Positions 49,182-60,200 of a DNA stretch of 64,000 nt are shown piece after piece. The notes under the pieces are model-generated. The model searched no databases, was not told where the DNA came from, and worked only from the letters and a program-made list of their open reading frames with translations. Both the position numbers and the translations under genes were made by a program. Source of the DNA: Hydra vulgaris (Eukaryota > Cnidaria > Hydrozoa > Anthoathecata > Hydridae); the NCBI RefSeq assembly GCF_038396675.1, contig NC_088921.1, positions 5,594,001 to 5,658,000 of the forward strand, written 5' to 3'. Every line of letters starts with the position of its first letter. Within the stretch, counting starts at the first letter, position 1.

Positions 49182-50459
49182 ACGGCTGACAACTAAAAAT
49201 CCAGAATAAGAAGAAATGTTAATTTTGATGAATTAATTTATTCATAACAATTTTATATGGTTGATATATAATTGATGACAACTTAAAATATACAATAAAA
49301 TTAATGGTTTTCCACAAAGGGTCCTTTATCCGCTACTCTGCGCAACTTTGTTTTAATGTTCGCCCTGTTGAGTCCATTTCTTTCAAGGATACTTTAATTC
49401 TACGCTTGAGTTGTGAAATATTTCGAGCTTTCCAACCACCCTTGTACACTAAAGAACTTAGTTCTCCAAAAAAATCTTCAATTGGTCTACATTGAGGAAG
49501 ATTGGTGGGGTTAATATTCTTCGGTCCAAAAGGAATATTTTCACTTTGGAGGAACTCAGTAACACTTTTCGCATAGTGTGACGATGCTTTATCGGGCCAA
49601 AATATGTAATTATCATCTGAACGATATTTTTTAATAAATGGGATTAAAATTTTAGTTAAGCATTGGTTTTTGTAAACTTCTTGGTTGACAGCTAGACCAC
49701 TTTCCTTGAAAAATGGTTCTGAAATTCCTCTGTCGGAGACAACAATATATAACATTACTTTCTTCTCAAGTTTGCTTCGCATTTTGAATTTAACATCAGA
49801 TGGTGTAACAAAAGAGTCGTCTGTGTAATAAATTTTGTTACCAGGCATTTGGGGCTTACTTAAAGTAAAATAACTTTCATCATCCAAAATGAAATTTTTG
49901 TTACCAAAATGTCTCACAAGATAACGACAATCTTTTTTTACTTTAGTAATTTGACTTTCGGTGTAGGATGGCGATTTTTGCTTTTTCCTTGGTTTAACTT
50001 GAAGCTTTTTGAGTGCTCTACTGATATACTGCTGGGAACACTCAAATATTCTAGCAGCATTGCGCTGGCTAATGCCATCTTTGTTTTAAATCGAGTTTTT
50101 AACTTTATCGCTTTTAAAACTTTTAACAAATTTTTCTTGGTCATTATTGTGGGCTTTCGTCCGGTTCCTTGCTTTCTTTCAACAGTACCACGTTTTAAAA
50201 TATCGTAAATTGTACTTTTCGATATACCTTCTTTCAAAAAAAGTTCTACAGTAAACATTTTGCCAACACTTTTACGGCGTTCATAAAAATGTACAACACG
50301 TTCTCGAAGAAGCTTCGCTTTAGACGACATTTTATGACAACTAAATTGACAATTGTCAAACAGAAACCTACTTGATAATGTAAAGAAGTGGCAAATTTAA
50401 ACAACCGAATATGACTTGCGCTCAATTTCTTTTGGTCCGGATTTATAGTTGTCACCCGT
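49182..50459 (-). mobile_element. Tc1/mariner-type element, 1278 bp, TA-flanked
   Basis: Ends ACGGCTGACAACTAAAAATCC at the left and the inverse GGATTTATAGTTGTCACCCGT at the right, each next to TA (49180-49181 and 50460-50461). One transposase gene fills most of it. Confidence 0.85.
49333..50330 (-). pseudogene. Tc1/mariner-type transposase (DD37E spacing) with one frameshift
   Basis: Starts at ATG 50330 (MSSKAKLLRERVVHFYERRK). The first helix-turn-helix includes GISKSTIYDILKRG, then the hook KQGTGRKPTIMTKKN. Near 50085 the frame shifts by one base; the second helix-turn-helix in the other frame reads GISQRNAARIFECSQQYIS. The catalytic part is open at 49333-49917: FILDDESYF (first D), YIFWPDKASSHYAKSV (second D) and PQCRPIEDFFG (E), with 37 residues between the second D and E. 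It ends SCAE then TAG. One indel separates it from an intact frame, so this is a young copy. DD37E is a recognised group of the IS630-Tc1-mariner superfamily; placement within it is my inference. Confidence 0.8.
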
Positions 50460-50461
50460 TA

Positions 50462-51565
50462 CGACAACTTTTGATATACAACAAAACCTTACAAAGCTTA
50501 TAATAATTTAGTTAAGATTCAATCTGAGTTATTGAAACGTAATAAATTTAATATCACTAGAATAGTAAAGCTGTCGTCATTTAAAATGTAAAGCCTTTAT
50601 AAAAAGCATTTCGATAATTTTTCTAAACTTAGGACCTTAAAAACTTTGGAGGTGAATATATGTGTATTTAAACCTCCAGATCATTATTTTTTCGGGAATG
50701 GCTGTAAACATTAGGCATTTTTGAATATGTCACTTTTAAGTTTTGAATATGTCACTTTTAAAACTTTTTAATTTTGTTCTTGAACAATGGTCATTGGACA
50801 TTTCGAGACATCCGACAAATATCGAGTGGATGTCTAAACTCATACTAATCAACAATCATATCAACAATAACATTGAATTATCTTGTTTTTTCTCCACTTT
50901 TTAAGAAATTTGAGTTATTGATAGTGTTGTGTACCTCAGAATAATGTTTTTCTGTTGTAATGAAACCTAAGTTATAAGTAAAAAAGTTGCGGAAAAAACA
51001 TAAGTTATAAAAAAAATAATATGCCGTCTCCTAAAGTCTTTCTTTTTATTCGTTTTATCTTAAAAGTTAAAAACGTCGAGATAGAACAAGCTAATTCTAA
51101 CGTCGCGATGTATTAAACTTAAGAATATAATTGATACTAAAAAATTATGTGACTTTATATTGTTTAAGCACTTTTGACTATATATGTTTATAAATTAGAT
51201 TTTATTTAATCATTTAAAGTGGTACTCTATGATATATCATATACCGATAATACTTGATATATCATTTCAAACTATGATATATCACTAAAACTATGATATA
51301 CCATTTATCGATAAAACTTTATAGTGTTGTAGTTTCGTTTTCGTGTTCTCGGAGTTTCTCTTACAATACCATGTTTATATTAAAAGAAACAATTTTTTTT
51401 TTTTTTTACTTTTAAAGAATCGCTGAGTTTTTATAATAAGAAACATTTGTTAAATTACGTTATACTTTGTTATACTAATTCAATGCTAAAGATGATAAAT
51501 TTTTGCGACTTTTCAGAAAAATTAAAAAATTGCGGACTTTTTGGACCAAATTTCGTATTTCTTAC
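50462..51565. other. AT-rich region without genes
   Basis: Short tandem features only: TGAATATGTCACTTTTAA twice (50730-50762) and TGATATATCA-type palindromes four times (51229-51305). Confidence 0.5.
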
Positions 51566-51840
<275 letters not shown>

Positions 51841-52320
51841 TTCATTTATTTCGCCGTTAAGAATATATACAACAAAAGGAAATGGCTGGAGCAAGAAGAA
51901 GGCATCAATTAGCCTTATCATCGAGCCCCATTATAATCGTATTTTTTAAGTCCGTACAATATTAAAAAATCTTTACAAAACGTCAAGTATAAGAAGTTAA
52001 GAAACAAAAAAGTACTGAAAAATTAAAAGTCAACCTAGTTAAGAAAGATATAAAATCTATAAATATGTATGTGCATATGCATACACACATACGCACATGA
52101 CACATACACACATACATATATATACATGTTGCCTCGTATTGTCGTTTTTATAATAAAATGAATAAAATTCCATCCACAACAACATAAAATATATAAAAGT
52201 GTCAAAAGTAAAATAAATCTAAGATAATTTACAAAAAGATACTGCATGTTTAGATTAAATGAAACAAAACAATAAAACATTTTAAACTTCAAGACTAAAT
52301 ATTCAAAAGTAAACATTTTT
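51841..52320. other. AT-rich region without genes
   Basis: Includes a CA/TA-rich stretch (52064-52125). Nothing coding. Confidence 0.45.
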
Positions 52321-52390
52321 AAAGAAGTGTGATAAAGACATTGATATTCTTAATTATAATAGTTGATCTTCTTATTCTTATAATGTATCA

Positions 52391-53460
52391 TTATAAATTT
52401 ATTTTGATAACTTCTAAAAAAAGACTGGCAATATATAGAATATTAAAATCCATATTTACTAAATGATATTTTAAATTAGCTTTGAATTGCGGAAGTGTAT
52501 GCTTTTTATTATGAACAATCTGTTTAAAACTTTTCCATAAAAAAGGTCCCCGATACTGAATAGAATAAGAACATAATTTTAGATTAAATTTTGGAGTTAC
52601 AAAATTGTTTCCGGAAAGTCTGGTAGGGTATTTATGGCTTATTTTATTAAAATATTGATTAAATATTGTTGGAGATAGTTCGTGTTTTATTTTATACATG
52701 AATTGTAAGACTAAATATATATTATTTTGTACACGTTTAACGATCCAAGCTTACTTAGAAGTGGCTCGCAAGGCACATTTCTTGTTGCTCCAAATACAAT
52801 TCGGCAAACATGTTTTTGTTTTGAATAAATTTTTTTCAACTTTGTGTAAATTGCGCTTGCCCATACAATATTTCCGTAAGTTAAATAACTGTGTATAAAA
52901 GAAAAATGTAAACTTTTTAAAGACCTAATGTTTAAGAATGGTTTTGCTTTATACATTATTGCAATATTTCTAGAAAGTTTTCTTTCCAGAGAGCTTATAT
53001 GAGTCTTCCAAGATAAATTTTCATCTAAAATAACACCTAAGAAATTTACAAATGTTTGTCTAGTAATATTTATTTTATTTATTTTCAGATCAGGTAATTT
53101 TACGGGAAGATTATCCGTTTTATTTTGTTTATGAAAAAGTATATACTTAGTTTTTGTTACGTTAAGCGATAGTTTATTACATGTAAACCATTCGTTTACT
53201 TTGTTTAACTCTTCATTAACCACTGCAAAAAGCGTTTTAATATCCCTATGTGAATAAAACAGGTTGGAGTCATTCGCAAATAAAATAAAATTTAATAAGA
53301 TTGATGTAAAAGATAAATCATTTATAAAAAGTGAAAATAATAGCGGTCCTAAAATCGAGCCTTGAGGAACTCTGCATGTCAATATATTTTTGGACGTTTT
53401 ACCTATTTCATATTGTATAAACTGTTTTCTGCTTGATAAATATTTTTTAAACCAAAGTAA
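52391..53460 (-). pseudogene. LINE family A RT palm, thumb and C-terminus with FAND for FADD
   Basis: Reads RVPQGSILGPLLFSLFINDL, then FILFANDSNLF: the first aspartate of the catalytic pair is asparagine here, while family B copies (22620 and 56270) keep FADD. Then NKLSLNVTKTKYILF, FVNFLGVILDENLSWKTHIS and SFIHSYLTYGNIVWAS. A frameshift near 52705 leads into MYKIKHELSPTIFNQYFNKI ... YRGPFLWKSFKQ and the stop at 52391. The substitution alone should abolish polymerisation. Confidence 0.85.
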
Positions 53461-53471
53461 GTTATTGTTTT

Positions 53472-54508
53472 TTATTCCATAATGTTCAAGTTATTAAGAA
53501 GAATGACATGGTTGACGGTGTCAAAGGCTTTAGACAGATCAATAAAAACTCCTAATGTCAAACAATCATCATTGAAGACATTTGTACATGGGTTACTAGC
53601 TCGGTCAAAGCGTGATCGGTTGAGTAATTGGATTGGTTCAGTGATTTTTTTAAAACCAAATTGCTTGTTGAACAACATGTTGTGTATCGTTAAGTAGCTG
53701 TTAAGCCTATTATACATTATGCGTTCAAGTAACCTAGAAAAGCATGGCAGAACCAATATTGGTCTATAATTTGAAGTATTTGTGTCATCACCAGAATTAA
53801 AAATAGGTAAGACTCGTGCAATTTTTAGTTTTTCTGGCACAGTACCTGATTTAATAGAAAGATCAAAAATGTGATATAGAGAGGATTCTATAATATTTAA
53901 AACTGATTTTACAACATGCATGCTAACTTGATCAAAACCTGCATTAGTGTTGTTTTTAAGACTTTCTAGAGCAGATCGCAACTCATAAATATCTAGTTTA
54001 GATTCATCCATTACTTTATCATAGGTTTTTAAATAAAAATTATACGAAGAAGAACTTGACGGAATTTTTTCAGCTAAGTTAGGCCCAATATTAAGAAAGA
54101 AGCTGTTCAAATTTTCAGCAGTTGTTGCTTTATCGTTTATAAATTTACCATCTACTTAAATGTTTTTGGGCAGATTATTTTTTTCATAATTTTCTGAATT
54201 GCCAATAATTTCTTTAATTACCTTCCACATCGTTTTAGTGTTTCCGCTAGTTTTTTCTAACAACTTTGAGGAATAAAGTTTTTTGGAGTTTTTTTTTGTT
54301 TCTTCAAATATATTTTTATAATGTTTATAGTTTATTTCATTTTTATATGTTTTATTTTTAAAGAACTTTTCATACAACTTTTTTTTTTTCTTCGAGGATT
54401 TTAGTCGGCCCTTAGACATCCAAGGACATAAGAGCAACTTGGTATTAAAAACAATTTTTTTCTCAGGAAACGCATTTTCATAATGATTACATGATGAAGA
54501 AATAGTTC
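53472..54508 (-). pseudogene. LINE family A linker and RT fingers/palm
   Basis: Continues the same reading frame: ELFLHH, then PWMSKGRLKSSKKKKKLYEK (basic linker) to NLPKNI and a single stop at ~54156, then NSFFLNIGPNLAEKIPSSSS, ELRSALESLKNNTNAGFDQ, NYRPILVLPCFSRLLERIMY (fingers) and GVFIDLSKAFDTVNH (catalytic D of the first palm motif). The frame is lost near 53485, within the sequence for HYGIKNNNLLWF. Confidence 0.85.
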
Positions 54509-55369
54509 TTAGGCATTGCTTGCCTCACTTGATTTCAGTATAAGGTCCCAATCAATTTTATATTTTAAAAGGTCTTGGAGTTGTTGTAAGGAGTTTTCAT
54601 TGATCTGCCTCTTGTATATAATAGTTTTTGAAGGCTTCTTATTAAGTGTGATATTTTTAGTAATTAGAATAGTAACAAAATGATCTGATAAGTCTGTCTT
54701 AATTATACCAGTATAAATAGGGTTTTCATAAAAATTGTTGGTGATTATATTGTCTAGTAGTGTAGAAGAGTTATTAGTTATTCTGGTTGGCTTATTTATT
54801 GTTGGAATAACATTATGTTGAAGAAGGGTATCTATAAAATATTTAATGTTATTTGAAGCATGTCTCATCAAGTCCAAATTGATGTCTCCGACTATGTATA
54901 CATGCTTTCGTTCTTTGTTGACTTTAGTTAAAAATGTATTTAAAAGAGTTTTAAACACTTTTAAATTGCCAGCTGGTTTCCTATAAGTAGTATTAACAAT
55001 TTCAATGCATAATGACTCACAATCTGTTTCATTAATGCATAGGTCATAACGTGGGACATAGTTAATTGAATTGCAAACAAAAATACTTACGCCTCCGCCA
55101 CAATATTTTTTCCGCAGTTGATGAATTGACGTGTAATTAATTAATTTAAAATGTAAATTTTGTTCATCATATTTGCACCACGTTTCTGTTATGCAAATAA
55201 TGCTAAACTTGTGTTTTATTTCATCCAAGAGAAGTTTTAAGTTTTCAAAATTTTTATGTAGACTTCTGATGTTAATGTTGATATTATTACAAACTCTCAA
55301 CTCTTTTAACTCCAAAACACAAACCTTGACGAACAAAATACAACTTAATACCAACAATAAATAAGTCAA
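54509..55369 (-). pseudogene. LINE family A apurinic-type endonuclease domain
   Basis: The open frame contains the expected landmarks of APE-type endonucleases: NININIRSLHKNF (start), CITETWC (E for metal binding), GGGVSIFVC, YIVGDINLDLM (GD.N), LLDNIITN and TDLSDHFVTI (SDH at the C-terminal end). It ends NA followed by TAA where the fragment at 655-1140 has NAYELF, so a Tyr codon became a stop. It is otherwise intact for 286 residues. In a full element it would nick the target DNA for reverse transcription. Confidence 0.85.
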
Positions 55370-57000
55370 CGAGAATAACTAAGACCACATCGTCATTACT
55401 TAATAATATAGTTACTAACAATTTTCAAAACTGTCGTTTAGGAACGAGCATAATCAAAACTGATTTAACAGATCACTTTCCAATATTCTTAATTACTGAT
55501 AACATTACCTAAAATAATTCCCCCTTGAACTCAACAATTTTAAAGCTACAGATCACTGAAAACTCATTATTGTATTTTTGAACTTTTCAGAAAATATCGA
55601 TTTGAATCTTATTTTACAATCCCATAAAGTCAATAATGCATATGAAATATTTTTAGTACAATTCTGTAAACAGTATGACATAGCATTTTCTGTTAAAAAA
55701 ATAATTATAAAATCCATGTCTCTTTTAAACCACTGGATGACCAAGGGACTAACAAAATTGTCTAAGAAAAAACAAAAACTTTATGTTAAATATTTAAGGC
55801 ATAAAACATATAAAAATGAAATAAACTACTAAAACCATAAAAATTTATTAAGCAAAGTTGTTGGAAAAAACCAACAACTTTGCTTAATAAATTTTTAGAG
55901 TTTTATGGGTTTAAAAATATAAGTCAACTAACCATGCGGTAATCGAACTAATTAATCACGTATCAGATCCGTTCAATAGTGACTATTTTACCTTTAGCTT
56001 TTATTAATCTGTAAAAAGCCTTTGACACTGTTAACCATAAGATACTCATTGAAAAAACTGGAACTCAATGGAGTTTAAAATAAAAACTTACTTTGGTTTG
56101 AAGATTACCTGGCGAACAGGTCACAATGTATTACTTATAAAAAAATTGAAAAAGAAAAACACATTACATATGGTGTGCCCCAAAGTTCAATCTTAGGACC
56201 GTTATTATTTTTATTGTATATAAATGATTTGTACTTAGCATCAAATATTTTAAATGTTATATTGTTTGCAGACGACTCCAATCTTTTTTATTCCAACAAA
56301 AACATAAAAGTTCTCTTTAATATATTGAATGAAGAACTATTTAAAATAAACGAGTGGTTTACAAGTAATAGGCTTTCTTTAAATGTAGAAAAAACTAAAT
56401 TTATTTTAGTCTTCAAACTTAGTAAAGGCTCCTTTAAAATTACGTAATCTTTTAATTAATAAAATATATAATAAAAGGGAACCAATCGCTAATTTTTTTA
56501 GGAGTAATACTAGATGAAAATTTGTCATGGAAACCACATATAGAATACATAGAAAATAAAATCTCAATAAATATTTCCATATTATATAAAACTACACCAT
56601 ATCTAAACACTGCTTCTTTGAAAAAAATCTACTTTTCATTTATTCATAGTTTTATCTCTTACTGTAATATTATATAGGGTAGTGCTAGTTATAGTAAACT
56701 TAAAATAATTTATAATAAGCAAAAACACGCATGCACGACTGTATTTGACGCACGCAGAACTTTTCATTGCGAATCTTTTTTAAGGAAGCTTGGTGCCCTA
56801 AGAATCCATAAACTCAATATACACCAAGTTCTACAATTCATGTTTAAAATAAAACATGGGCTTTCTCCTATTGTATTTCAGTCTTTCTTTAGTGAAATCT
56901 CGCACAGGTATCCTACTAAATTCTTAATTAACAACTTTATTGTACCAAAAGCTAATTTAAAACTAAGTTCTTACTTAGCTACTTTTCATTTTTGTATATA
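55370..57000 (+). pseudogene. LINE family B, damaged copy 2 with internal deletion
   Basis: 55380-55850 carries the endonuclease end and linker (IIKTDLTDHFPIFLITDNIT, then SLLNHWMTKGLTKLSKKKQK). At 55839-55896 lies a hairpin, after which the sequence jumps to the RT at TNHAVIELINHVSD (55928), skipping roughly the RT fingers. 56175-56447 is open (SSILGPLLFLLYINDL, FADDSNLF). Later parts are frameshifted and the C-terminus is lost at ~56975 (LKLSSYLATF). From 55928 it parallels 22277-23320. Confidence 0.8.
55839..55896. repeat. 26-bp perfect inverted repeat at a LINE deletion junction
   Basis: Arms 55839-55864 and 55871-55896 with an AAAAAA loop. The left arm continues the LINE linker; the right arm is its mirror, followed directly by RT sequence. 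Confidence 0.85.
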
Positions 57001-57140
57001 AACTGACAATTTTTTCGCTTGATGATAAGACAGTTTATGTCTTCTGCCTGCTCCAGCTCTCTTATTTATTAACACGATTTATTTCATTGTAAATTTTAAT
57101 ATACGGCAAATAATAATAAGAAAAAAAATAAAAAAAAATT
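57001..57140 (+). other. LINE family B 3' end (copy 2)
   Basis: Matches the 3' end at 23700-23810, closing with AATAATAAG and an A-rich run. Confidence 0.45.
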
Positions 57141-57262
57141 GAGCGAGGTGTTTTCAAAGACGTGGTATGGATTGAACTTGGAACTTCAAGCTAATGATGC
57201 AAGCGCTCTATTACTACCCTACGACCGTCGTTGAAGATTATGTGGTACAAAAAACAAATTAA
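57141..57262 (-). mobile_element. tRNA-derived SINE-like head, minus strand
   Basis: The reverse complement reads GGGTAGTAATAGAGCGCTTG ... AAGTTCAATCCATACCACG: an A-box-like and a B-box-like site (GTTCAATCC) about 40 bases apart. It lies tail to tail with the poly-A-like end of LINE B. A truncated copy is at 23811. Confidence 0.45.
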
Positions 57263-57421
57263 GAAAAATATTTATTCATTATCCGAGTATTGTACAATAT
57301 TGAATGAATGATGGACTTCCAATAATATTAGTTGTAAAACATTTTTTAAAATTGCACACTTACTTTCTATACTTAATCAATTTAAGAATTTTTTAGATAA
57401 GAAAAAAAAGCTCATACAACA

Positions 57422-57624
57422 GTAGCCGTGGCGCAGTGGGTAGAGTTATGGCGCACACTCAAGAGGTTTGATGTTAGCTCTGGCTAAACAATCTTGCGAC
57501 ACCGATATGAAAGAAGGCGTGCACTTCCTGGTTAAATGCTTTTTCACGGTACTCTGTGATAGATCAAGTTTACTCTTTTTTAAAAAGTCCTTAATGTCTT
57601 ATTTAAAAACCATTTTAATATAGT
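57422..57624 (+). mobile_element. tRNA-derived SINE-like element (copy 2)
   Basis: GTAGCCGTGGCGCAGTGGGT (A-box) and GAGGTTTGATGTTAGCTC (B-box-like), nearly identical to 24071-24275 with a few substitutions and a 4-base difference near 57564. Confidence 0.55.
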
Positions 57625-57629
57625 ATTAC

Positions 57630-58256
57630 CAGCGGTGTGCACTGGATTTTTAAATGTTTGAGTTTTGACACTTACCTGCATTTTGCAAGCTCCAAACTTT
57701 TGTATGTTTATGCTTATATCTAAAAATAATGCAAAGATTTGGAGTGATTGGAGCTTGGGAACAAAAAAACCCTAATTTTTGGGCCCACCCAGCCCTTAAC
57801 GTGGGAGCAACAAGTTTATAAAATATTTTCTTTACTATTTTTTTCTAAATTTATATTCATCAACAAATTTCAAATTTCATGCAATAATCTCTTATTTTTC
57901 AAAAACTATGACCATATAAAGTTTTAACCCCCCCCCCCCAATTTGAGGGGGCTGTAAAAATTGCAGGGTCATAAAAGCTGAACAGTAAGATATTATTGCA
58001 TGAAGCTTGAAATTTATAGATGAATATGAATTAAGATAAAAATAGTAAAGAAAATATTTTATAAACTCGTAGTTCCCACGTTAAGGGCTGGGTGAGCCCA
58101 AAAGTTAGGGTTTTTTTTGTTCCCAAGCTCCAATCACCCCAATTCTTTGCAAAACATTCTTTTTTGATATAAGCATAAACATACAAAAGTTTGGAGTTTG
58201 CACAATGCCTGTAAGTGTCAAAACTCAAACATATTAAAATCCAGTGTACTCCACTG
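57630..58256. mobile_element. Foldback element with long arms (copy 2, complete)
   Basis: Begins CAGCGGTGTGCACTGG and ends CCAGTGTACTCCACTG, flanked by ATTAC (57625-57629 and 58257-58261). Arms extend roughly 200 bp or more and include CTCCAAACTTTTGTATG, GATTGGAGCTTGGGAACAAA and CCCAGCCCTTAACGTGGGAG with inverses on the right. The centre has AACCCCCC and GCAGGGTCATAAAAGCTGAA. No gene. Confidence 0.7.
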
Positions 58257-59416
58257 ATTACTGTAAAATCCCTATAAATGTAACCCTTGAACTTTATGTA
58301 ACTCGCAGTATTTTTAAATTTCCTTTGAATCCGGTTTTTCATAAAAATCAATAACTCGAGTAAGTTTAACCATTTTTTTTGACTCTCGGTTGCTTAAGAG
58401 TTTAAACAATCTTTATGGCACGTTAATGTCAAGTTTAGGGGTCTTGTTAAGAAATTTTTTACTAAATCTAAGAAAGATGATGATCCGTGCTTTGGGTTTA
58501 AATAAATTTTTCCTTTTAGAAATATAGTTTATTCTGAGAAATATTATTTTTTAAAAAGTACTTTTATCTCATTTGATTGAAAAGATATTGCCTAAAGTTT
58601 ACCGGGCTGATCAACCAGCCTCAACAGGGTATCAATGGATAAACGATTATGCATGATATAAAACCTAAGCGTAAGTAAGCGTGTCTATAGTTTATAAATC
58701 TTTTATATTTTGTGTGGTACTTAAAGTGTTTCAAGAAGTCCTCACGATCTTGTGACAAAATAGGGGAGACCGTGGCTAGTTGGCTCGGTTTTTACACTAT
58801 GAGCTCCGTAGCCCTAACAGCACATTTTTTTGAAAATATTAAAGTGAAGTCTTTAAGAATATAAATTTGGGTAACTTATAAAACTTGCATTCATTCACCA
58901 AAAAAAATTCATGGAGCCTTTCCAGGCCCTCAAAAAAAAAAAAAAAAATTGCGCCAACTCACCACGGGGTAAGTTGGCGCAAACTATAAAAATGATTATT
59001 AATGTACTATTAAGTGCAAAATAAATAGAAATTTTTTTACTACTTTGGGCAACAATTTTATCCCAAAAATTAATATTACTTCTAACTGGTACCAAATATA
59101 AGTCCGTATAACAGTCAAAACAGTATCCCACTTTATATCTGTGAAAAAGAAACTTAAAAATATTTTATTTTTTTATTTTTTTTTAAGAATAAATTTTTTC
59201 AATACTGTTGAAAATTAAAAAAAAAAAAATTAATTTTATAAAAATGTATTTTTTCCATAGTAAATTTATTATTTATTATTATTATTATTCAGTGATCAAA
59301 TACAAATACAATAATCTATTTATAATTTGATGAAGAGGTGCTACACCAGGCCCCTCTATGCTGACGAACATATGGATACAGACGCTAAAGACAAAGCAGC
59401 AGTTGTATCTACAAAG

Positions 59417-60174
59417 TTACTTTCTTATGTTGTTTTTGAAAGCGTTGATGGATTGAGCGTTCACTGCTTCTTGCGAAAGCGCATTCCATGGGGCGACAGT
59501 TCTATTTGAAAAAAAGTTATATCGCTCCTCACAGTTTTTTACTATCTGACGTTCTAGTTTATGGTTATGGCCTCTTAGAATATACTTATCTTTACTTTTT
59601 GAAATTTTTTGCGGGACGACAAAACTAACAAGCTCGAGTTTACGAGTGATTTTGAATTGCTCGCTAAGATCTGCTCTTTTGCCGCATTCTTCAAGAGTTG
59701 TTAAACCGAGCCGTTGGAGTCGATCTTCATAGGTGAGATATTTAATAGTCAATATTGTTTTTGTTGCTCGATGTTGGACTTGCTCGAGAATGGCAATGAC
59801 TGATTTTAAATGCGGTGACCAGGCTTGTACAGCAAACTCAAGATGGGGGCAAATGTAAGTAAGATACAGAGTGCGCCATGAATAAAAACTGCGACTGCAA
59901 AGTGTTTTTTTGAGTCGCCCTAGCATTCTATTTACTGCTGATGCGGCTAACTTTATTTGCGGTCTGACGTTAAGGTCATTCGAGACCATCACACAGAGGT
60001 CTCTTTCGACTGCGGTTTCTTTGAGAGGACGACGGGTGCCGTCGACGTTAGACATTGAGTATTTGTACGTTGACTTATTACATCCGCTCCCAACATGCAT
60101 TACTTTGCATTTCTCAACGTTGAAATGCAAAAGCCAAATATGTGACCATTCCATTGCTCTGTCAACGTCATCTT
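59417..60174 (-). pseudogene. LINE C RT thumb and C-terminal region
   Basis: Open for 245 residues: WSHIWLLHFNVEKCKVMHVG, then ERDLCVMVSNDLNVRPQIKL, YLTYICPHLEFAVQAWSPHL, ILEQVQHRATKTILTIKYLT, YEDRLQRLGLTTLEECGKRA and FFSNRTVAPWNALSQEAVNA. This is the widely shared C-terminal module of CR1-type RTs. It lies directly downstream of the palm deletion, so the protein would be catalytically dead. Confidence 0.8.
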
Positions 60175-60200
60175 AGAGAGTGATGTTGTCCGACTCCTTT

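Larger units (their letters stand above)
52321..55369 (-). mobile_element. LINE family A, most complete copy
   Basis: A non-LTR retrotransposon with endonuclease, linker and reverse transcriptase in order on the minus strand, then ~70 bp of possible 3' untranslated DNA. It meets a plus-strand family B LINE head to head at ~55370. Its 5' untranslated region is not evident. Domain order fits the CR1/L2 group. Confidence 0.8.
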
